Assembly (NCBI RefSeq): GCF_030316855.1
Contig: NZ_JASZYR010000002.1
Span: 372,001 to 436,000 of the forward strand
Reading direction: 5' to 3'
Origin: Variovorax sp. J22P240
Lineage (GTDB): Bacteria; Pseudomonadota; Gammaproteobacteria; Burkholderiales; Burkholderiaceae_C
DNA length: 64,000 nucleotides
Part shown: in pieces, positions 61,778 to 64,000 of the stretch
How the letters are laid out: every line of letters begins with the position of its first letter
Position numbering within the stretch: the stretch's first letter is position 1
Program-made: the position numbers and the translations under genes
The notes under the pieces: generated by a model
What the model saw: the letters and a program-made list of their open reading frames with translations, nothing else
Told to the model about the DNA's origin: nothing
Database searches by the model: none

Positions 61778-61799
61778 CCGGGCACTATAAGATGCCCGG
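61778..61799. promoter_or_regulatory. Inverted repeat with -10-like centre in the frmA/aroQ divergent gap
   Basis: CCGGGCA-CTATAAGA-TGCCCGG is a perfect 7-bp inverted repeat with an 8-base centre that contains CTATAAG, close to a sigma-70 -10 for the plus strand. It sits 18 bp before the aroQ start and 28 bp before the frmA start. It could be an operator, a leader hairpin or chance. Confidence 0.45.
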
Positions 61800-61816
61800 C
61801 ACAGGAGCGTCACGTC

Positions 61817-62272
61817 ATGAAGAAAATCCTTGTCCTCAACGGCCCGAATCTCAACCTGCTCGGCACGCGCGAGCCCGCGCAGTACGGCTACGAAACACTG
61901 GCCGACGTCGAGCGCATGTGCGCCGAAACGGGCGCCAGGCTTGGCGTCGAAATCGAGTGCCGGCAGTCCAACCACGAAGGCCAACTGATCGACTGGATTC
62001 ATGAGGCGGGCCGCGAGGTGGCGGCGAGTCGCATGCTCGGCGTGGTCATGAATCCCGGCGCCTACACGCACACGTCGATCGCGTTGCACGATGCGATCAA
62101 GGGCGCGAATGTGCCACTGATCGAGCTGCACATTTCCAACGTGCATGCGCGCGAGGAGTTCCGGCATCACTCGTACATTTCGCCCGCCGCGCGCGGGATC
62201 ATCGTCGGCTTCGGCGTGAAGGGCTATCCGCTCGCGATCGAGGCGCTGGTGCGCGTGAGCGAGCCGAAGTGA
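61817..62272 (+). CDS. aroQ: 3-dehydroquinate dehydratase, type II
   Basis: A 151-residue type II dehydroquinase. Active-site pieces are [17 protein letters not shown] with Arg18, catalytic Tyr23 in [24 protein letters not shown], and the [20 protein letters not shown] segment with His. It catalyses the third step of the shikimate pathway and so links to aroA and pheA elsewhere in the window. The start codon follows GGAGCG. Its stop overlaps the next gene's GTG start. Confidence 0.97.
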   Translation: MKKILVLNGPNLNLLGTREPAQYGYETLADVERMCAETGARLGVEIECRQSNHEGQLIDWIHEAGREVAASRMLGVVMNPGAYTHTSIALHDAIKGANVPLIELHISNVHAREEFRHHSYISPAARGIIVGFGVKGYPLAIEALVRVSEPK

Positions 62273-63381
62273 AGATCAAGTCCGTCCAGCCCTTCATCCT
62301 GCACGTGCCGGTCACCGGCAGCCAGATCGCCGACAGCACGCACAGCATCACGCATTGGGGCGTGGTCGGCGCGCAGATCGAAACCGAAGACGGCCTGAAG
62401 GGCTACGGCTTCACCGGCACGCACGCGCATCTGCCCGGCGACCAGCTCATCACGCGCTGCATCGAGACCTGCCATGCGCCGCTGCTGGTCGGGGAGGACG
62501 CGAACGACGTGCACCGGCTGTGGCTCAAGCTCGCGCGCAACCCCGCGCTGCAATGGATCGGCCGCGCCGGCATCACCACGCTGTCGCTCGCGGCGATCGA
62601 CATCGCGCTGTGGGACCTGAAGGCCAAGGCCGCCGGCGTGCCGCTCTGGAAGCTCCTCGGTGGCCAGGTTCGACAGAAGGTCCGGGCCTACAACACCGAC
62701 ATCGGCTGGCTCAGCATCGCGGACGACAAGCTGGTCGAAGGCGCACGGCGTGCGGTGGAGGACGGCTTCACCGGCATCAAGATCAAGGTCGGTTCGACCG
62801 TGGACCGTGACCTGCGCCGGCTCGAGGCGGTGCGACAGGCGATCGGGCCGGAAGTCACGCTGGCGGTCGACGGCAACGGCAAGTGGAGCCTGGCGGATTG
62901 CCTGCGCTTCTGCCGCAGCGCAGAGGCGTCCGATGTGTTCTGGTTCGAAGAGCCGCTGTGGTACGACGACGTCAAGGGCCATGCGCAACTGGCGCGCGCC
63001 ACGCAAATTCCGGTCGCGCTCGGCGAACAGCTCTACACGGCCGACGCGTTTTCGGAGTTCTTCGCGCAGCAGGCGATCCATTGGGTGCAGCCCGACGTGA
63101 CGCGCATGGGCGGCATCACTGAAGTTCTCCAGGTGTGCGAGGCTGCACATGCGTTCCGGCTGCCCGTTGCGCCGCATGCGGGCGATATGAGCCAGGTCCA
63201 TGTACATCTGAGCTATGCACACCCAGCCTGCGAGGTGCTGGAGTACATCCCCTGGATCAAGGCCTGCTTCACCGATCCTGCTGAAGTGGTGGACGGCCAT
63301 TTCGTGCTGCCGCAAGAGCCCGGCGCCGGAACCACCCCGACCTCCGATGCATGGCAGAAGTACCGCCAGGCCACCGCATGA
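62269..63381 (+). CDS. Mandelate racemase/muconate lactonizing-family enzyme (enolase superfamily)
   Basis: A 370-residue enolase-superfamily protein. The N-terminal capping domain ends near residue 125. The barrel holds the KxK motif ([10 protein letters not shown]), the metal Asp and Asn in VDGNGKW, Glu in WFEEPL, Glu in ALGEQLY, and PHAGDM with the His of the general-base pair. It abstracts a proton alpha to a carboxylate, often for sugar-acid dehydration or racemisation; the substrate is unknown. The GTG start overlaps the aroQ stop, and its own stop overlaps the tag start. Confidence 0.92.
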   Translation: MKIKSVQPFILHVPVTGSQIADSTHSITHWGVVGAQIETEDGLKGYGFTGTHAHLPGDQLITRCIETCHAPLLVGEDANDVHRLWLKLARNPALQWIGRAGITTLSLAAIDIALWDLKAKAAGVPLWKLLGGQVRQKVRAYNTDIGWLSIADDKLVEGARRAVEDGFTGIKIKVGSTVDRDLRRLEAVRQAIGPEVTLAVDGNGKWSLADCLRFCRSAEASDVFWFEEPLWYDDVKGHAQLARATQIPVALGEQLYTADAFSEFFAQQAIHWVQPDVTRMGGITEVLQVCEAAHAFRLPVAPHAGDMSQVHVHLSYAHPACEVLEYIPWIKACFTDPAEVVDGHFVLPQEPGAGTTPTSDAWQKYRQATA

Positions 63382-64000
63382 TGAGCGAACGGGCAGGCTT
63401 GTTCGAAGGCGCGGACGGCGCGTTGCGCTGTCGATGGTGCGAATCGACGCAGATCTATAGGGACTACCACGACAGCGAATGGGGCTTTCCGGTCACGGAC
63501 GACCGGCGCCTTTTCGAGAAGCTGTGCCTTGAAGGCTTCCAGGCCGGCCTGAGCTGGCTGACCATCCTCAACAAGCGGGAGGCCTTCCGCCGCGGATTTG
63601 CGCAGTTCGAGGCCGAGCGGGTGTCGCGCTTCGGCGCCGATGATGTGGCCCGGCTGCTCGCTGATACCGGTATCGTGCGGCATCGCGGCAAGATCGAGTC
63701 GACCATCAACAACGCGCAGCGCGTGCTTGAACTGCGCGGGGAGTTCGGCTCGCTGGCTGCCTATGCGTGGCGATTCGAACCCGAAGCCGCCTCTCGTCCG
63801 AAGCGCATCACGCACGAGGCCTTGCGAGCGATGACGACTTCAGCCGAATCGGCGGCGATGTCCAAGGACTTGAAGAAGCGTGGCTGGAGCTTTGTCGGCC
63901 CGACGACCGTCTATGCCTTCATGCAGGCCATGGGGCTGGTCAACGATCACGTCGAGGGTTGCCACGCCCGCGAGCAGGCGCTGAAAGCGCGCGCCACGCT
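63378..64000 (+). CDS. tag: DNA-3-methyladenine glycosylase I (partial, runs off the window)
   Basis: About 207 codons are visible before the window ends. The sequence opens [21 protein letters not shown], and continues [32 protein letters not shown] and, near the end, [10 protein letters not shown]. The Cys of CRWC, the His of YHD, and the His and Cys of DHVEGC correspond to the zinc snap of E. coli Tag, and Trp and Glu of the active-site pocket are present. It removes 3-methyladenine from alkylated DNA. The start overlaps the enolase-family stop (ATGA). Most of the protein is inside the window. Confidence 0.93.
   Translation, partial: MMSERAGLFEGADGALRCRWCESTQIYRDYHDSEWGFPVTDDRRLFEKLCLEGFQAGLSWLTILNKREAFRRGFAQFEAERVSRFGADDVARLLADTGIVRHRGKIESTINNAQRVLELRGEFGSLAAYAWRFEPEAASRPKRITHEALRAMTTSAESAAMSKDLKKRGWSFVGPTTVYAFMQAMGLVNDHVEGCHAREQALKARAT

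Noticed and set aside
1-64000. CRISPR arrays, insertion sequences, phage genes, toxin-antitoxin pairs, tRNA or rRNA genes.
   Set aside because: None seen. Apart from the tmRNA, I found no tRNA-like cloverleaf, transposase, integrase or regularly spaced repeats.

Overview
The window is about 64 kb of high-GC DNA with dense, tightly packed genes, typical of a chromosome from the order Burkholderiales, family Comamonadaceae, most likely Variovorax or a close relative. This rests on the gene order gyrA / ompA-ubiG-gph-ssrA, the fused aroA-cmk gene, a tmRNA tag of the beta-proteobacterial type (ANDERFALAA), an intracellular PHB depolymerase, and a short intergenic repeat that resembles one I recall from Variovorax genomes. 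Genus placement is inference. I see no prophage, insertion sequence, CRISPR array, rRNA or ordinary tRNA gene. No intergenic gap exceeds about 225 bp.

Layout. 1-1136: the 3' end of a large regulator/ATPase gene and a small secreted protein built from 38-residue repeats. 1285-10710 (minus strand): a TRAP transporter (dctPQM), a fluoride channel (crcB) and a complete Mrp-type cation/proton antiporter operon (mrpAB fused, then C, D, E, F, G). 10888-11223: a ComEA-like protein. 11350-23494 (minus strand): a long housekeeping supraoperon read gyrA, DUF2059, serC, pheA, tyrA, aroA-cmk, rpsA, ihfB, lapA, lapB. It joins DNA topology, serine and aromatic amino-acid synthesis, CMP kinase, ribosomal protein S1, IHF and LPS-assembly control, and has an intrinsic terminator between rpsA and ihfB.

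23719-26308 (plus): ompA, ubiG, gph and ssrA. 26494-33492 (plus): gamma-glutamyltranspeptidase, RsuA, then poorly understood genes (YVTN propeller, atypical polysaccharide deacetylase, sterol-desaturase-like membrane protein, EI24 protein, molybdopterin-binding protein). 33500-38426 (plus): the nitrogen-control module, with NtrC-like sites, a sigma-54 promoter, glnA, a secreted protein, ntrB and ntrC. 38446-42930 (minus): lipoprotein, xthA, folA, thyA, an FAD-linked oxidase and a DUF2069 protein. 43105-50552: YihY, thioredoxin-like, NAD-binding, alpha/beta hydrolase, sulfhydrylase, CBS-domain, PhaZ, GST and DOPA-dioxygenase-like genes.

50636-51767: a radical SAM gene behind a near-ideal LexA operator. 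51718-57630 (minus): an RND efflux system (permease, adaptor, outer-membrane factor). 57691-58239: gluconokinase. 58236-61750 (minus): a formaldehyde-detoxification operon (frmA, an alpha/beta hydrolase, fghA, a 3'-5' exonuclease). 61817-64000 (plus): aroQ, an enolase-superfamily enzyme and tag, which runs off the window.

The most interesting signals lie between genes: a perfect sigma-54 consensus in front of a GST gene, the glnA sigma-54/NtrC region, a LexA box in front of the PA0069-type radical SAM gene, and a 100-bp repeat whose two full copies carry compensatory stem changes. I did not find a clearly new multi-gene system. The window is mostly conserved core genome.
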